Source: RHLJ01 sp965222205
Lineage (GTDB): Bacteria; Bacteroidota; Rhodothermia; Balneolales; Balneolaceae
Assembly: GCA_965222205.1 (NCBI GenBank)
Contig: OZ244932.1
Location: 434,001 to 498,000, forward strand
DNA: 64,000 nt
Direction of reading: 5' to 3'
Of the stretch, positions 35,326 through 45,080 are shown one piece after another. Under the pieces are notes generated by a model. The model saw only the letters and a list, made by a program, of their open reading frames with translations. It was not told the origin of the DNA and did not search any database. Numbering within the stretch: position 1 is the first letter of the stretch; every line of letters begins with the position of its first letter. A program made the translations under genes and the position numbers.

Positions 35326-36381
35326 TTAATAGGTGGGATACCAAAGATAATTACCAAGAGTATCAATATATCCTACTTCATTAGAACGGGGCAGGTCTTC
35401 TCTTCGAATCTGAAGGACTCCATGTTTGAACGGGTTTGCACTGGTAGGACTGAAGGGATCGTTGAACACGGTATTTGCATCGACATCAATAATTTTCCAT
35501 TTATCATCAACCCGTACAATGGCTCTGTTTTCAGAAAAATCGATTATCTGCTCATAACGCTCATCCGAAACGAAATTTCCTTGTTTGTTAATTAGTCTCC
35601 AATACCGGCTTGTATCCATTACAAAAGCTCTGTTATTAAAAAAAGGCCGGGTTCTCAGAGTTTCGTCCGATAGTTCAAAAACTATGGAATCGTTCCGGTC
35701 AATCAACATCCATTGGTCGTTTAACCTGACGAAGGCCACACCTTCATTAAAAGGTTCGGCTCTTTCATATTTCGGTTCTATTTCAATTTCACCGTTGATA
35801 TTAAAATATCCAAATCCTCTGTTCTTATAGAATAGAATTCGCTCTGTATCGAGTAATGAATATTGATTTAGATTTAGTTGAGAGGAATCCGGAGCGTAAA
35901 ATTCATTTCCATTTTTGTCAATAATGAGATATTCACGTGAGAAGTCCCGAACAATAGCATAACCGTTTTTAAAGCTGCTACCACTGGAGTATTGAAGCTG
36001 TATTACTGTTTTACCTTGCTTATTGATGTAGCCTATAGTGTTATTAAATCCTACCAAAGCTCTTTCTTCTGAAAAAGGAAAAATCCGCAGGTATTCATTG
36101 TCCAATATCACTTCGTTTTTATCATTTATAAGCAGAAATGAAGAGTTACTACGAACTATTCCACGACCATTATTAAACTCGTATGCAATCCCATAGTCGC
36201 AGGTGGGGGGGATGACTACTGTCCCTTTTAAATCGATATAACCCCAACCACTCTCTACGATTACTGGCAGAAGAACTTCGTGAGTGTCAGTGGTATTTTT
36301 ATCCGGACCTACGAGTGAGCAGGAATAAAAAAAAGTAGCAGAAAACAGCAACAGGAAAAGATATGTTTTTCTTAAGGTCAT
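35326..36381 (-). CDS. WG-repeat lipoprotein (fourth of four)
   Basis: A 351-residue protein made of WG beta-propeller-like repeats (for example GWGYIDLKGTVVIPP, GYFNINGEIEIEPKY, WMLIDRNDSIVFE), roughly eight in all. A signal peptide ends at FYSC, a lipobox-like site. The tail GYIDTLGNYLWYPTY matches the ends of its three neighbours. I chose the ATG at 36381, which overlaps the upstream WG gene stop as ATGA; a TTG at 36396 is also in frame. Repeats here are more diverged and tryptophan-poor than in the other three genes. Confidence 0.85.
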   Translation of the reverse strand: MTLRKTYLFLLLFSATFFYSCSLVGPDKNTTDTHEVLLPVIVESGWGYIDLKGTVVIPPTCDYGIAYEFNNGRGIVRSNSSFLLINDKNEVILDNEYLRIFPFSEERALVGFNNTIGYINKQGKTVIQLQYSSGSSFKNGYAIVRDFSREYLIIDKNGNEFYAPDSSQLNLNQYSLLDTERILFYKNRGFGYFNINGEIEIEPKYERAEPFNEGVAFVRLNDQWMLIDRNDSIVFELSDETLRTRPFFNNRAFVMDTSRYWRLINKQGNFVSDERYEQIIDFSENRAIVRVDDKWKIIDVDANTVFNDPFSPTSANPFKHGVLQIRREDLPRSNEVGYIDTLGNYLWYPTY

Positions 36382-37409
36382 ATTCTTGGATGCCAAATAT
36401 AATTTCCTTCGGTATCTATGTAACCAATAGGAAGCCCAGCTTCAAAACGGCTGAATATTTTAATACGAGCTATACCGTTTGCAAAATTTCCGACCTCATA
36501 AAAAGGCCTTGTATATAGAAAATCACCATTGTCTCTTTTTATAAAAACATGTTCTGATGACATCTGCACAGCAGCAAAACCTTCATTAAACTCAAACACA
36601 TTTTGAAACTGGGGTTTTCTAAAAAATCCTCCCCTTTTGTCTATGTACCCATAGAGCCCGTCAATCATTACTCCTGCCAATCCTTGTGAGAAATTCCTGG
36701 CATCTTCAAACTGAGGTTCTATAATCCATTTTCCTTTTTTGTTGATATATCCCCAGCCTTCGGTAGTTCGTACAGCTGCAAGTCCTTCTGAAAAGCTCCT
36801 GGCCTCTAAAAAAGCTTCATCAGTTTCAAAAACCAGTGCTCCATTCTTTCGAATGTAAATCCATGAATCGAATGCTTGCACAGCGGCAACATCCTGAGAA
36901 AAGGGGAGAGCATCATTGTATTCTAATTCAATCGAAACCTCACCTTTTTTATTGATATATCCCCAAAAGCCGTCAATACGAACCGCAGCTAATCCCCCGG
37001 AGAAATTAGTTGCAAAGTCAAATTGTTCAGGAATTACCATCTCACCTCTTGTATTTATATAGCCAAGTTTTTCTATTCCTTTTCGCGCTACCGCTAACTG
37101 TTCTGAAAAGTCGGAGACAAAGAAAAACTCAGAAGGAATAACAAGATCTTTTGTGCTATAGGAAATAAATCCATAGGTGGCTCCCACTCTTACTGCAGCT
37201 AGTTCTTCACTAAAATCTCTTGCATCATCGAACTGAAGAGGAACTACTAAATCTCCTGTATTATCTATATAGCCCCACTTTTCTGCAACAGAAACAGGAT
37301 AAAGTCTGTTTTCATCAGAGCGGTGATTATTTCCATCAAGTACTCCACAATTTATTATTGAGAGTAGACAAAGGAGTATAAAAAGGAGGTTATTTTTTCT
37401 CTTTGACAT
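36378..37409 (-). CDS. WG-repeat lipoprotein (third of four)
   Basis: A 343-residue WG-repeat protein with about eight clear repeats (KWGYIDNTGDLVVPLQFDD, FWGYINKKGEVSIELEY, GWGYINKKGKWIIEPQFED). A signal peptide ends at IINC, an atypical but plausible lipobox. The terminal sequence GYIDTEGNYIWHPRI matches its neighbours. A terminator at 37437 separates this gene from the upstream WG pair, so 36378-37409 and 35326-36381 are probably a second transcription unit. Confidence 0.88.
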   Translation of the reverse strand: MSKRKNNLLFILLCLLSIINCGVLDGNNHRSDENRLYPVSVAEKWGYIDNTGDLVVPLQFDDARDFSEELAAVRVGATYGFISYSTKDLVIPSEFFFVSDFSEQLAVARKGIEKLGYINTRGEMVIPEQFDFATNFSGGLAAVRIDGFWGYINKKGEVSIELEYNDALPFSQDVAAVQAFDSWIYIRKNGALVFETDEAFLEARSFSEGLAAVRTTEGWGYINKKGKWIIEPQFEDARNFSQGLAGVMIDGLYGYIDKRGGFFRKPQFQNVFEFNEGFAAVQMSSEHVFIKRDNGDFLYTRPFYEVGNFANGIARIKIFSRFEAGLPIGYIDTEGNYIWHPRI

Positions 37410-37436
37410 AGCTGTGGCCAGAACTTAAGCAAAGTA

Positions 37437-37468
37437 TCAAAAAAAAGAGGCACTTAAAAAGTGCCTCT
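37437..37468 (-). terminator. Terminator after the first WG gene pair
   Basis: On the - strand AGAGGCACTT-TTT-AAGTGCCTCT forms a 10-pair stem with a three-base loop, followed by a run of eight T. It splits the four WG genes into two pairs. Confidence 0.9.
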
Positions 37469-37516
37469 CTTACCTACGTATTATTTGGTCAGTCAACCAT
37501 GTTTAAAGCAATATCA

Positions 37517-38572
37517 TCAGTTGGTGGGAAACCACACATACTGCCCCGATTTGTTGATGTAACCATATTGTTCTTCAATTTCGTCTTCTACGGTGATGTA
37601 GATTGTAACCCGTGCAAGCCCATTATAGAAAGGTTCTACCTCATCAAACTTAGGGGTGGTAATCTGATTTCCGTTAATGTCTACGAACGTCCACTTTCCA
37701 TTTAAAAATACAGGCGCTCGTTCTTCGTTGAAAGGCCGTACCTCATCAAATTGTTCAGCTATTTGGAACGTCCCTGTTTTATCAATAAAGCCAAATTGGT
37801 TACTATTTTTTCGGGCTGGAGCCAGGCCGTTTCCAAATTTTCCGGCACTTATAAATTGAGGAGAGATAGATACTTCACCATTAGAGCCAATATATCCCCA
37901 ACGGTCACTAACTCTTACTGCTGCCAGTTTACTTGAGAAGGGCAGGGCTTCAGAATATTTCAATTCAACCACAGTATTTCCTGATCGATCTATATAACCA
38001 AACAAATCATCATCACGAACCAAAGCCCTTCCATCTTTGAACTCATTTTCATCGATATCGTCTAAATCTTCCGGCATATTTACGGATTCGACTTCTCTTC
38101 CATTTTCATCAATGTAGAGATACTCAGAGTAATCGATACTACGAACGAAGGCGCGGCCATCTGAATATGGATTAGACTCACGGAAGCGCGGATTAACCAC
38201 AAAATTTCCTTTTGTGTTGATATAACCCCATCGGCCATTCACACGAACAGCTGCTCTGCCTTCAGAAAAACTTCGTATTTCCTGAAAACTTTCTTCAATC
38301 ACAAACTCACCTTCTTTGTTCATATACTTCCATTGCCAACTGTCCCGAACCCGAGCAAGTCCATTTGAAAATTCATAGGCGTTTTGCAGAGTTGGTTCTA
38401 TTACAATAGCTCCCTTTTCATTGATGTACCCCCAATCTCCATCAATAAGAACAGGATAAAGGTTCACGGTTTCTTCAACGTCGTCACCTCCTCCGGTTAT
38501 GTCATTTACGACGTTGCAAGAGATTGAAAGAGTTAATAAAAGTATGGCGGATAGTAAAATCGAGCGTTTCAT
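37517..38572 (-). CDS. WG-repeat lipoprotein (second of four)
   Basis: A 351-residue WG-repeat protein (DWGYINEKGAIVIEPTLQN, RWGYINTKGNFVVNPRF, RWGYIGSNGEVSISPQF, KWTFVDINGNQITTPKFDE). The signal peptide ends at SISC, giving a lipid-anchored N terminus followed by an acidic DVEET spacer. The tail GYINKSGQYVWFPTN is shared with the other members. I start at 38572, where the signal peptide begins; the open frame reaches 38611. Ten bases downstream of the first WG gene and followed by a strong terminator. Confidence 0.9.
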   Translation of the reverse strand: MKRSILLSAILLLTLSISCNVVNDITGGGDDVEETVNLYPVLIDGDWGYINEKGAIVIEPTLQNAYEFSNGLARVRDSWQWKYMNKEGEFVIEESFQEIRSFSEGRAAVRVNGRWGYINTKGNFVVNPRFRESNPYSDGRAFVRSIDYSEYLYIDENGREVESVNMPEDLDDIDENEFKDGRALVRDDDLFGYIDRSGNTVVELKYSEALPFSSKLAAVRVSDRWGYIGSNGEVSISPQFISAGKFGNGLAPARKNSNQFGFIDKTGTFQIAEQFDEVRPFNEERAPVFLNGKWTFVDINGNQITTPKFDEVEPFYNGLARVTIYITVEDEIEEQYGYINKSGQYVWFPTN

Positions 38573-38582
38573 AATTCTGTAA

Positions 38583-39620
38583 TTATCGTGTTGGATACCA
38601 AACAAATTCACCGGCTTTATTCACGTAGCCGAAACGTGGGTTTTCGTCATCTCCAATCTGAACCCGAGCGATACCGTCGTTGAAGCTTTCTGCATTAAAA
38701 AAGCCATCTTTAATGACAATTAGACCTGATTCTCTGTTAATGTAGAACCAGTCTCCACTTAGGCGAACAGCACTTCGGTTTTCAGCGAACGACTTAACTT
38801 CTGCGAACTGATAAGGAATAATCAGTTCTCCTTTTTTATTAATAAATCCGATGTAATCATCATCCTGAACCCATGCTAATCCTTGAGAAAAAACTCCTGC
38901 CAGGTCAAAGTTCGGGGTTATTACCGGGTTTCCCGATTTATCGATGTAGCCCCATCCTTCTGTTGTTTGGATGGGAGCCATACCATCAGCGAATTCTCCT
39001 GCAGCAGTGATTTGAAAATCGGGGTTGATTTGTTCTTCGCCGTCTGTGTCGATATACACCCATCCTTCAAAAGTTTCCACAGCTGCTACATCCTGTGAAA
39101 ATGGCTGGGCATCGCTGAATCTTAGATCGATCGCGATACTTCCATCAGTAGAAACATATCCCCAAAGCCCATCGGACCTGACTGCTGCCAACCCTTCAGA
39201 AAAAGCGCCAGCAAAATCGAACTCAGGGGCAATGGCAAAATCCCCACTGGTATTTATAAAACCATAGGATTGACCTGGACGTTGAGCAGGAGCGAGTTCT
39301 CCGGAAAAATCACCTGCTACACTAAAGGAAACCGGGATTGCCAGACTTTTGGTTTCCTGAGATACATAGCCCCAGCTTGTACCCTGGCGCACTGCGGCAA
39401 AGCCATCAGAGAAAGCTCGAGCTTCATCAAAATTGGGTTCAATAACCATATTTCCGGTAGTATTGATATACCCCCACTTACCATTTAGTAAAACCGGGTG
39501 AAGAGCTTCTTCTTTGTCTTCGTCATCCCCTTGAATACCTTCTACTACCGAGCAACCCGAAAGTGCAAAGAGGCTGATTAGTGAAAGTATAAGAGCGATT
39601 GTTTGTAACTTTTTATTCAT
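38583..39620 (-). CDS. WG-repeat lipoprotein (first of four)
   Basis: A 345-residue WG-repeat protein with a canonical lipobox LSGC (Cys 23) and an acidic spacer (DDEDKEE). Repeats include KWGYINTTGNMVIEPNFDE, LWGYVSTDGSIAIDLRFSD and GWGYIDKSGNPVITPNFDL. The recurring blade is WGYI(D/N)--G-, then a strand, then F-DG-A-V. It ends GYVNKAGEFVWYPTR. WG repeats are structural and their partners here are unknown. It heads the leftward array and is the best-conserved copy. Confidence 0.9.
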   Translation of the reverse strand: MNKKLQTIALILSLISLFALSGCSVVEGIQGDDEDKEEALHPVLLNGKWGYINTTGNMVIEPNFDEARAFSDGFAAVRQGTSWGYVSQETKSLAIPVSFSVAGDFSGELAPAQRPGQSYGFINTSGDFAIAPEFDFAGAFSEGLAAVRSDGLWGYVSTDGSIAIDLRFSDAQPFSQDVAAVETFEGWVYIDTDGEEQINPDFQITAAGEFADGMAPIQTTEGWGYIDKSGNPVITPNFDLAGVFSQGLAWVQDDDYIGFINKKGELIIPYQFAEVKSFAENRSAVRLSGDWFYINRESGLIVIKDGFFNAESFNDGIARVQIGDDENPRFGYVNKAGEFVWYPTR

Positions 39621-39659
39621 AAGATTAATGTTGGCTATCAGTGATCTGCTGAATGCTAT

Positions 39660-41300
39660 TTATTTAATTAATGTCATTTTCTTTGTTTGACTTCCTGCAG
39701 GAGTTTCTAGTTGATACAGGTAAACTCCACTTGGAAGGGCAGAAGCATCAAACGTAATTGTGTGTTCACCAGCAGTCATAGTGCGCTCGGTCAATGTTTG
39801 AATCAATCTTCCTTTTACATCATAAATCTTTATGGAGACTAATCCAGATGCAGGGAGTACAAACGAAATATTAGTACTTGGGTTGAAAGGATTTGGATAG
39901 TTTTGATGAAGAGTAAATTTCTGTGCTTTACCATTGGATTCCGAACTAACAGGTAGTGGATCTACAAAACCAAGATCCTGGAATTCTCCCTGTAGAACGG
40001 TTTCGGTTTCAGAGATATCCAGTTCAAACCAGTTGTTCAAAATGGAGGTATAAATCGATCGGTAATCAGTACTAAATACCGGATCACCGGAGTTATCTAA
40101 ATCGGTGAGATTTGCATGATCTCCATAAAGTCCACCATTTACAGGTCCGAATAACATCACTGGTGCGGAAGAGCCATGATCGGTTCCCTGCGAGGAGTTC
40201 TCATCAAGGGTTCGCCCAAACTCCGAAAAAGTCATAGTAAGAGCCCGATCCTGTTGGCCATCCATCTCTAAATCAGCGTAAAAAGCATTCACCGAATTAG
40301 CGATATCAGCAAGTAAGTTCGCGTGACCACCATCGGTACTTCCCTGATTATTATGTGTGTCAAAGCCTCCTTTAGAAACCAAAAAGACTTTCGTTTTGAG
40401 TCCACCACGAATTAGTCGCGCGACAACGGAAAGACTTCGGGCAAGCCCGGAGTTTGGGTATTCTCCTAAATTTGAAGACGAATCAGCCGCATTTTGGATA
40501 GATTCCAGGTACTTAAATGAGGAGTTGGCAATTTTACGGGCAAATGAAAGCGAACGACCAAACTCATTAGCAGGCACGTTTTCTTCACTATAGAAACCGC
40601 CTTGTTCCAGGAATTGAGCAAACTGAGAAGCACCGCCAAAGGTAACCCCCAGATTTCCAAACTCACTTTGAAATAAAGTAGCAGAACCTCCAATACGAAC
40701 ACCTAAAGGAAACTCAGGTGGATTAGCTATAAAATCAGGATTATCCTCAACAAGAAACCGACCGGCCCAGCCAGTACCAAGGTTTTCATTTTCATCGCTT
40801 GCTGATGTCCAGATATCGGTAGAACGGGCATGAGATCTATTTGGGTTATCGTAACCCACGTTATGAATGACCGACATATTTCCATTTCCCCAAATGGGTT
40901 CGAGGGGAGCCATCGCCGGGTGCATTCCAATATCATCGCTCAACATAATAGATTCTTCTTTACTGATGGCGATAGTTGGACGTTTCTGGTAATAGACATC
41001 ATTCTCAACAGGTACGATGGTATTTAAACCGTCATTTCCACCACCAAGTTGAATCAGAATAAGTACACGGTCATTATCAGCGGCAACTAAGCGGTTCAAG
41101 AACTTGGTTCTTGCCATGGCATTAACTGAAAGCCCGCCAAGCATGAATCCGGAACCGAGCGCCCCAATACCAAGCGTACTCAGAAAGCTCTTTCTTGTCC
41201 AACTTTGGTGATCGTGTTCGTGAGCTTCTCCATGTTCAAGGCTACTCCCGTGCCGGTTATGGTTCAGATTCGGTTTTTTGTGATTATGATGATCGCACAT
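39660..41300 (-). CDS. DUF1501 protein with type IX sorting domain
   Basis: A 546-residue protein of the DUF1501 (sulfatase/alkaline-phosphatase-like fold) family. The first 31 residues contain nine histidines, then TRKSFLSTLGIGALGSG, a Tat-like signal (R-K in place of R-R). The core shows DRVLILIQLGGGNDGLNTIVP and AMTMTFSEFGRTLDENSSQGTDHGS, both typical of DUF1501. A type A sorting domain starts near residue 463 (HQNYPNPFNPSTNISFVL), ending KKMTLIK. Downstream of a DUF1800 gene, the usual partner. Function is not established; the pair is secreted and may act on surface polymers. Confidence 0.88.
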   Translation of the reverse strand: MCDHHNHKKPNLNHNRHGSSLEHGEAHEHDHQSWTRKSFLSTLGIGALGSGFMLGGLSVNAMARTKFLNRLVAADNDRVLILIQLGGGNDGLNTIVPVENDVYYQKRPTIAISKEESIMLSDDIGMHPAMAPLEPIWGNGNMSVIHNVGYDNPNRSHARSTDIWTSASDENENLGTGWAGRFLVEDNPDFIANPPEFPLGVRIGGSATLFQSEFGNLGVTFGGASQFAQFLEQGGFYSEENVPANEFGRSLSFARKIANSSFKYLESIQNAADSSSNLGEYPNSGLARSLSVVARLIRGGLKTKVFLVSKGGFDTHNNQGSTDGGHANLLADIANSVNAFYADLEMDGQQDRALTMTFSEFGRTLDENSSQGTDHGSSAPVMLFGPVNGGLYGDHANLTDLDNSGDPVFSTDYRSIYTSILNNWFELDISETETVLQGEFQDLGFVDPLPVSSESNGKAQKFTLHQNYPNPFNPSTNISFVLPASGLVSIKIYDVKGRLIQTLTERTMTAGEHTITFDASALPSGVYLYQLETPAGSQTKKMTLIK

Positions 41301-41311
41301 GGTGTTCCCTC

Positions 41312-42892
41312 TTAAATAAGTTGATACGCTGGAAGTTGAATGAGATAGGAAATGTATTGCCTTAGATTCTCTGCAAAGGTTTCTTCGTAATAAAGATTGT
41401 CATCAGAATCAGTGTTGGCAGTCCATTCATACCAAGGGATATCTCCCAATAGTATTTTTGCAAGGTTGATTTTGTAATCAGGGAAACCACTCAGATCTGG
41501 TTCCAGATCAGGGTTGCCTGCAAAATCCTCATCCACTTGTCGTATCCCAACCTGATCAAGAGGAAGGGAAAGCATGTGTTCGGCGATATCTTCAGCAAGG
41601 CTAAAGGGATTGGATGGATCGGAAACTTTTTCAGCAATACGAATAGGATCATATTGACTTCCCGCTCCATCATATCCATAAATAACATCTGTTAAGTTGT
41701 CCCAACGAGAAGGCATTAAATTGGTATTTAGCCAGGTGTAGTGTCCGGGAGTTCCGTCAGAGTCTGGAGGATTGTATCCGGACCATCCAAAAACAGTTTC
41801 CGGCCGAAGCAATTCTTCATTTAATTCCTGCATCCTTAGGCGAATGTATTCCTTGATTTCAGCATTTGGTGCAACTTCTAACTGACGAAGGAAACACATA
41901 AACACTTCAATTGGGCTTTTGATGCGGGCTCCCATAAAACGGGCATCGTAAAAGTGTTCACTGCTCAACAGGTTCTTCAACACATTTGCGATATTGAAAT
42001 TCACACTTACACAGTAATCGGCTAGCTGCTGAATGGTGGCATTATTAGGTTCGGCGCTAATAAAGAACACGTATAATTTCCGGCACAGGAACCAGGCAAC
42101 CTCATCCGCTTTCTGATCAAAAATTAAGTCCACAACCCCATCCAGATCGTAGTTATTAGTCTGCCCAAGAATGGTTTTAGAACCCGGGTCGTGACGTTCA
42201 GCATCAAAATATCCTGTCAGAGTAGTGTCATTTACACGCCAGCCTGTAACCGCCCGGGCCACTTCGGCTACATCGTTTTCAGTATAATTTACAGTGCCAT
42301 TTTTATCCTCAGGTCCGAGGGTGAACAGTTCCAGTAATTCGCGGGCAAAATCTTCATTAGGTTGACCGGCGCTGTTATTGTAATTGTTGAGGTAGTATAC
42401 CATCGCCGAATTCTTGCTCATATCCCGAATCAGCTCTTTAAAATCTCCAAACCCTTTTTGCTGAATAAGCTTCATGTATTTATACATGTGGCTGGTATAG
42501 CTGTTTGGTGCTTTACCTGGTAAATCGTTCATATTTTGATAAGAAACCGCGAAGTGATTGCTCCAGAAGAGCATCATACGCTCCATGAGTCCATCATTGT
42601 ACATTCGATCCATCCATCTGAACTGGATATCATACATATCCAGGATGTCTCCGGAATTACCGGAATTATACCAGGAAGGATCATCCGGAAGGATTGCTGT
42701 TGCGGCTTCATCTACAATGGTGTTCACAGCGTTTTCAGCGGAACCCAGAGCTCTGAGGCGATTAAGGTCACTTACCTTATTTCCATAGTGGGTGCGACGG
42801 GTCAAATGGGCAGCTTGTGCTTTACCCCATGGTCCTTCGTACTTGTCTAAACTTGATGAATACTTTTCTTTAAAGAGAGAGGTCGAATTCAT
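41312..42892 (-). CDS. DUF1800 protein
   Basis: A 526-residue DUF1800 family protein. It shows the family landmarks MLFWSNHFAVS, NPNEDFARELLELFTLG-type sequence (QPNEDFARELLELFTLGPED), GYFDAERHDPGSKTILGQ and VFGWSGYNPPDSDG, plus a C-terminal PDYKINLAKIL segment. No signal peptide is obvious at the chosen start, so how it leaves the cell is unclear. It is paired with and 11 bases upstream of the DUF1501 gene, an association seen widely in Bacteroidota, Planctomycetota and others. The function is unknown. Confidence 0.88.
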   Translation of the reverse strand: MNSTSLFKEKYSSSLDKYEGPWGKAQAAHLTRRTHYGNKVSDLNRLRALGSAENAVNTIVDEAATAILPDDPSWYNSGNSGDILDMYDIQFRWMDRMYNDGLMERMMLFWSNHFAVSYQNMNDLPGKAPNSYTSHMYKYMKLIQQKGFGDFKELIRDMSKNSAMVYYLNNYNNSAGQPNEDFARELLELFTLGPEDKNGTVNYTENDVAEVARAVTGWRVNDTTLTGYFDAERHDPGSKTILGQTNNYDLDGVVDLIFDQKADEVAWFLCRKLYVFFISAEPNNATIQQLADYCVSVNFNIANVLKNLLSSEHFYDARFMGARIKSPIEVFMCFLRQLEVAPNAEIKEYIRLRMQELNEELLRPETVFGWSGYNPPDSDGTPGHYTWLNTNLMPSRWDNLTDVIYGYDGAGSQYDPIRIAEKVSDPSNPFSLAEDIAEHMLSLPLDQVGIRQVDEDFAGNPDLEPDLSGFPDYKINLAKILLGDIPWYEWTANTDSDDNLYYEETFAENLRQYISYLIQLPAYQLI

Positions 42893-43102
42893 AAAAACTT
42901 CTTAAAAATTTAGAATTCTGTTAACATATTAGATACAGTTAAGAGAGCTCGTACCCGTTATGTGTTACAGTTTAGATTCAATTGTGTTCTATTTCTCATG
43001 TTCAGAAAGGTTCCCGCAGAAAAAGAATTTTTCTTATTTCGATTTTTATTTGAGGTCCGAAAAATTATTTTAGGCAATAAATTCAATAACTTACTAACTG
43101 CT

Positions 43103-45079
43103 ATGAAAATCCTGGTATTCGCTCTTTTTTTAATGATTCCGGTTCTCGGAAATGCACAAACTTATAAATTCGGAGATGTTCCAAGAGAGCATCTTGAGAT
43201 GGAAGTTTATGAGAAAGACTCATCAGCCAGTGCGGTTGTTCTGTTTTCCAAAGGTGAGGCTGAACTCAATTATTATAATGATCGATTTTACTTAACGGTC
43301 TTCCGCCATATTAGAATTAAAATTTTAACAGATGAGGGGCTCGATGAAGGAGAGATCGCAATAAGGTTCAGAGACAGAGGCTCGAACTCTCCGCAGAGAG
43401 TTAGCGGCATCAAAGCGGAATCTTATACATTGTCTGAGTCGGGTGAGGTGATAAAAGAATCGGTTGGAAGAAGAGATCGTTATGAAGAAGAGGTTTCAGA
43501 AAATGTCTCTGAAATCAAGTTCAATGTTCCCGGGCTAAAAAAGGGAACCGTATTCGAGTATGAATATGAGCTTACTTCAAATAATCCACTGGATTTTCCA
43601 TCATGGGTTTTCCAGGATAATATTCCTGTAATTTGGAGCGAATACACTGCTAAAATTCCTGAATGGTTTAACTTCCTGACAGTAAGCCGGGGTTTCCACG
43701 ACTTTTTAGTAAACGAGCAGGAAAGATATAATGATCGTATCAACTTTAACGACCGGAATGGAGTCGCTTTCCTCGACTTTGAAGGAACAGAGTATCATTA
43801 TGTAATGAAGGATATTCCTGCAATTGCAGATGAACCATACATGAAAGCATCCATGGATTATCTCTCTCATATTCGGTTCCAGCTTTCATCCATACAGTTT
43901 CCACAAACATTAATGGAAACCTACCTTGATACCTGGGTTGAGCTGGTGAACAAACTGGTTAAAGACGAGGATTATGGAAAAAGACTGAGAAGCAGTTCGG
44001 AACTGGATATGGGTCTGGTACAGGCGCTCGAAGGCGCTGAGACGGAAATGGATAAAATGATCGGTATCTATAATCATGTTTCTAATCACATGGAATGGGA
44101 TGAAGAGCACGGATTATATGCTTTTGACGGTCTTGCGAAAGTTTATGAAGAAGGCACAGGAAATGGAACAGCGATAAATCTGATTCTTGTTCAAATGCTG
44201 CGGGAAGCCGGTTTTGAAGCTCATCCGGTTGCGTTAAGCACAAGGTTTAATGGTGAAATAGTAAGCCTGTTTCCTCTTGCCGGTCAATTCAATCATACGA
44301 TAGCCTATGTTCAGTTTGATGACTCTTATTTTCTTCTTGATGCCAAAAACGAACTAAGACCATATAACTTGTTGCCTCCGGAGGTACTTAACGGGCAAGG
44401 ACTTATTATTTATGAAGGGCAGGAAATTTGGGTTCCACTCCAGAATCAGGTTCCCAATACCAGCAGGAATGTGGTTCGGATTATTGTTGATGAAGAAGGA
44501 TATAGAGGAGAGGTGACGTCACAAAATCAAGGATTCTATGCTGTTGATTTAAGGAATTCATTTGACTTAATGGAGCTTAAAGAAAGTGTAAATGAAGAAG
44601 TTTTTGCAGTAGAAGATCCCCGGTTTTCAGTTGATAGCGTGTCTATCACAAATGATCAATTAGATGAAAGTTTTGAATTCAAGACTCAATTTAGTTTTTC
44701 AGATTCTATGGCTTCCGATATCCTCTATTTAGATCCTATGTTGATGGGTAGGCTCAAGGAATCTCCGTTTGAAAAAAAAGAACGAACATTTCCTGTGGAT
44801 TATAACTACCCCTTCACCGAAAGCATCATAATGAATATCCAGATTCCTGAAGGCTGGGTTGTAGATGAAATCCCGGAATCTGTTCTTATCCGGCTGCCGG
44901 AACAAGCAGGTGAATTCCGGAGAATTGTACAAAACAACGGTACTATGATTTCAATGAACTATCGTTACATGATAGCAAAGACCCGCTTTATGCCTCTCGA
45001 ATATGAAGGGCTGAAGCAATTTTATGATCAAATGGTGGATAAGCTTGCTCAAAACATCGTTTTAAAAAAGGAATCCTGA
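43103..45079 (+). CDS. Exported DUF3857/transglutaminase-fold protein lacking the Cys
   Basis: A 658-residue relative of the protein at 32652-34622, with the same layout: signal peptide (ending GNAQ), DUF3857 domain (FRHIRIKILTDEGLDEGEI, VFEYEYELTSN), transglutaminase-like domain and C-terminal beta domain. Where an active Cys is expected the sequence reads GTGNGTAINLIL (about residue 353), but the histidine in GQFNHTIAYV and the aspartate in FLLDA are kept. It is probably inactive. I start at 43103, where the signal peptide begins; the frame extends to 42962. One base before the next DUF3857 gene. Confidence 0.85.
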   Translation: MKILVFALFLMIPVLGNAQTYKFGDVPREHLEMEVYEKDSSASAVVLFSKGEAELNYYNDRFYLTVFRHIRIKILTDEGLDEGEIAIRFRDRGSNSPQRVSGIKAESYTLSESGEVIKESVGRRDRYEEEVSENVSEIKFNVPGLKKGTVFEYEYELTSNNPLDFPSWVFQDNIPVIWSEYTAKIPEWFNFLTVSRGFHDFLVNEQERYNDRINFNDRNGVAFLDFEGTEYHYVMKDIPAIADEPYMKASMDYLSHIRFQLSSIQFPQTLMETYLDTWVELVNKLVKDEDYGKRLRSSSELDMGLVQALEGAETEMDKMIGIYNHVSNHMEWDEEHGLYAFDGLAKVYEEGTGNGTAINLILVQMLREAGFEAHPVALSTRFNGEIVSLFPLAGQFNHTIAYVQFDDSYFLLDAKNELRPYNLLPPEVLNGQGLIIYEGQEIWVPLQNQVPNTSRNVVRIIVDEEGYRGEVTSQNQGFYAVDLRNSFDLMELKESVNEEVFAVEDPRFSVDSVSITNDQLDESFEFKTQFSFSDSMASDILYLDPMLMGRLKESPFEKKERTFPVDYNYPFTESIIMNIQIPEGWVVDEIPESVLIRLPEQAGEFRRIVQNNGTMISMNYRYMIAKTRFMPLEYEGLKQFYDQMVDKLAQNIVLKKES

Positions 45080-45080
45080 A

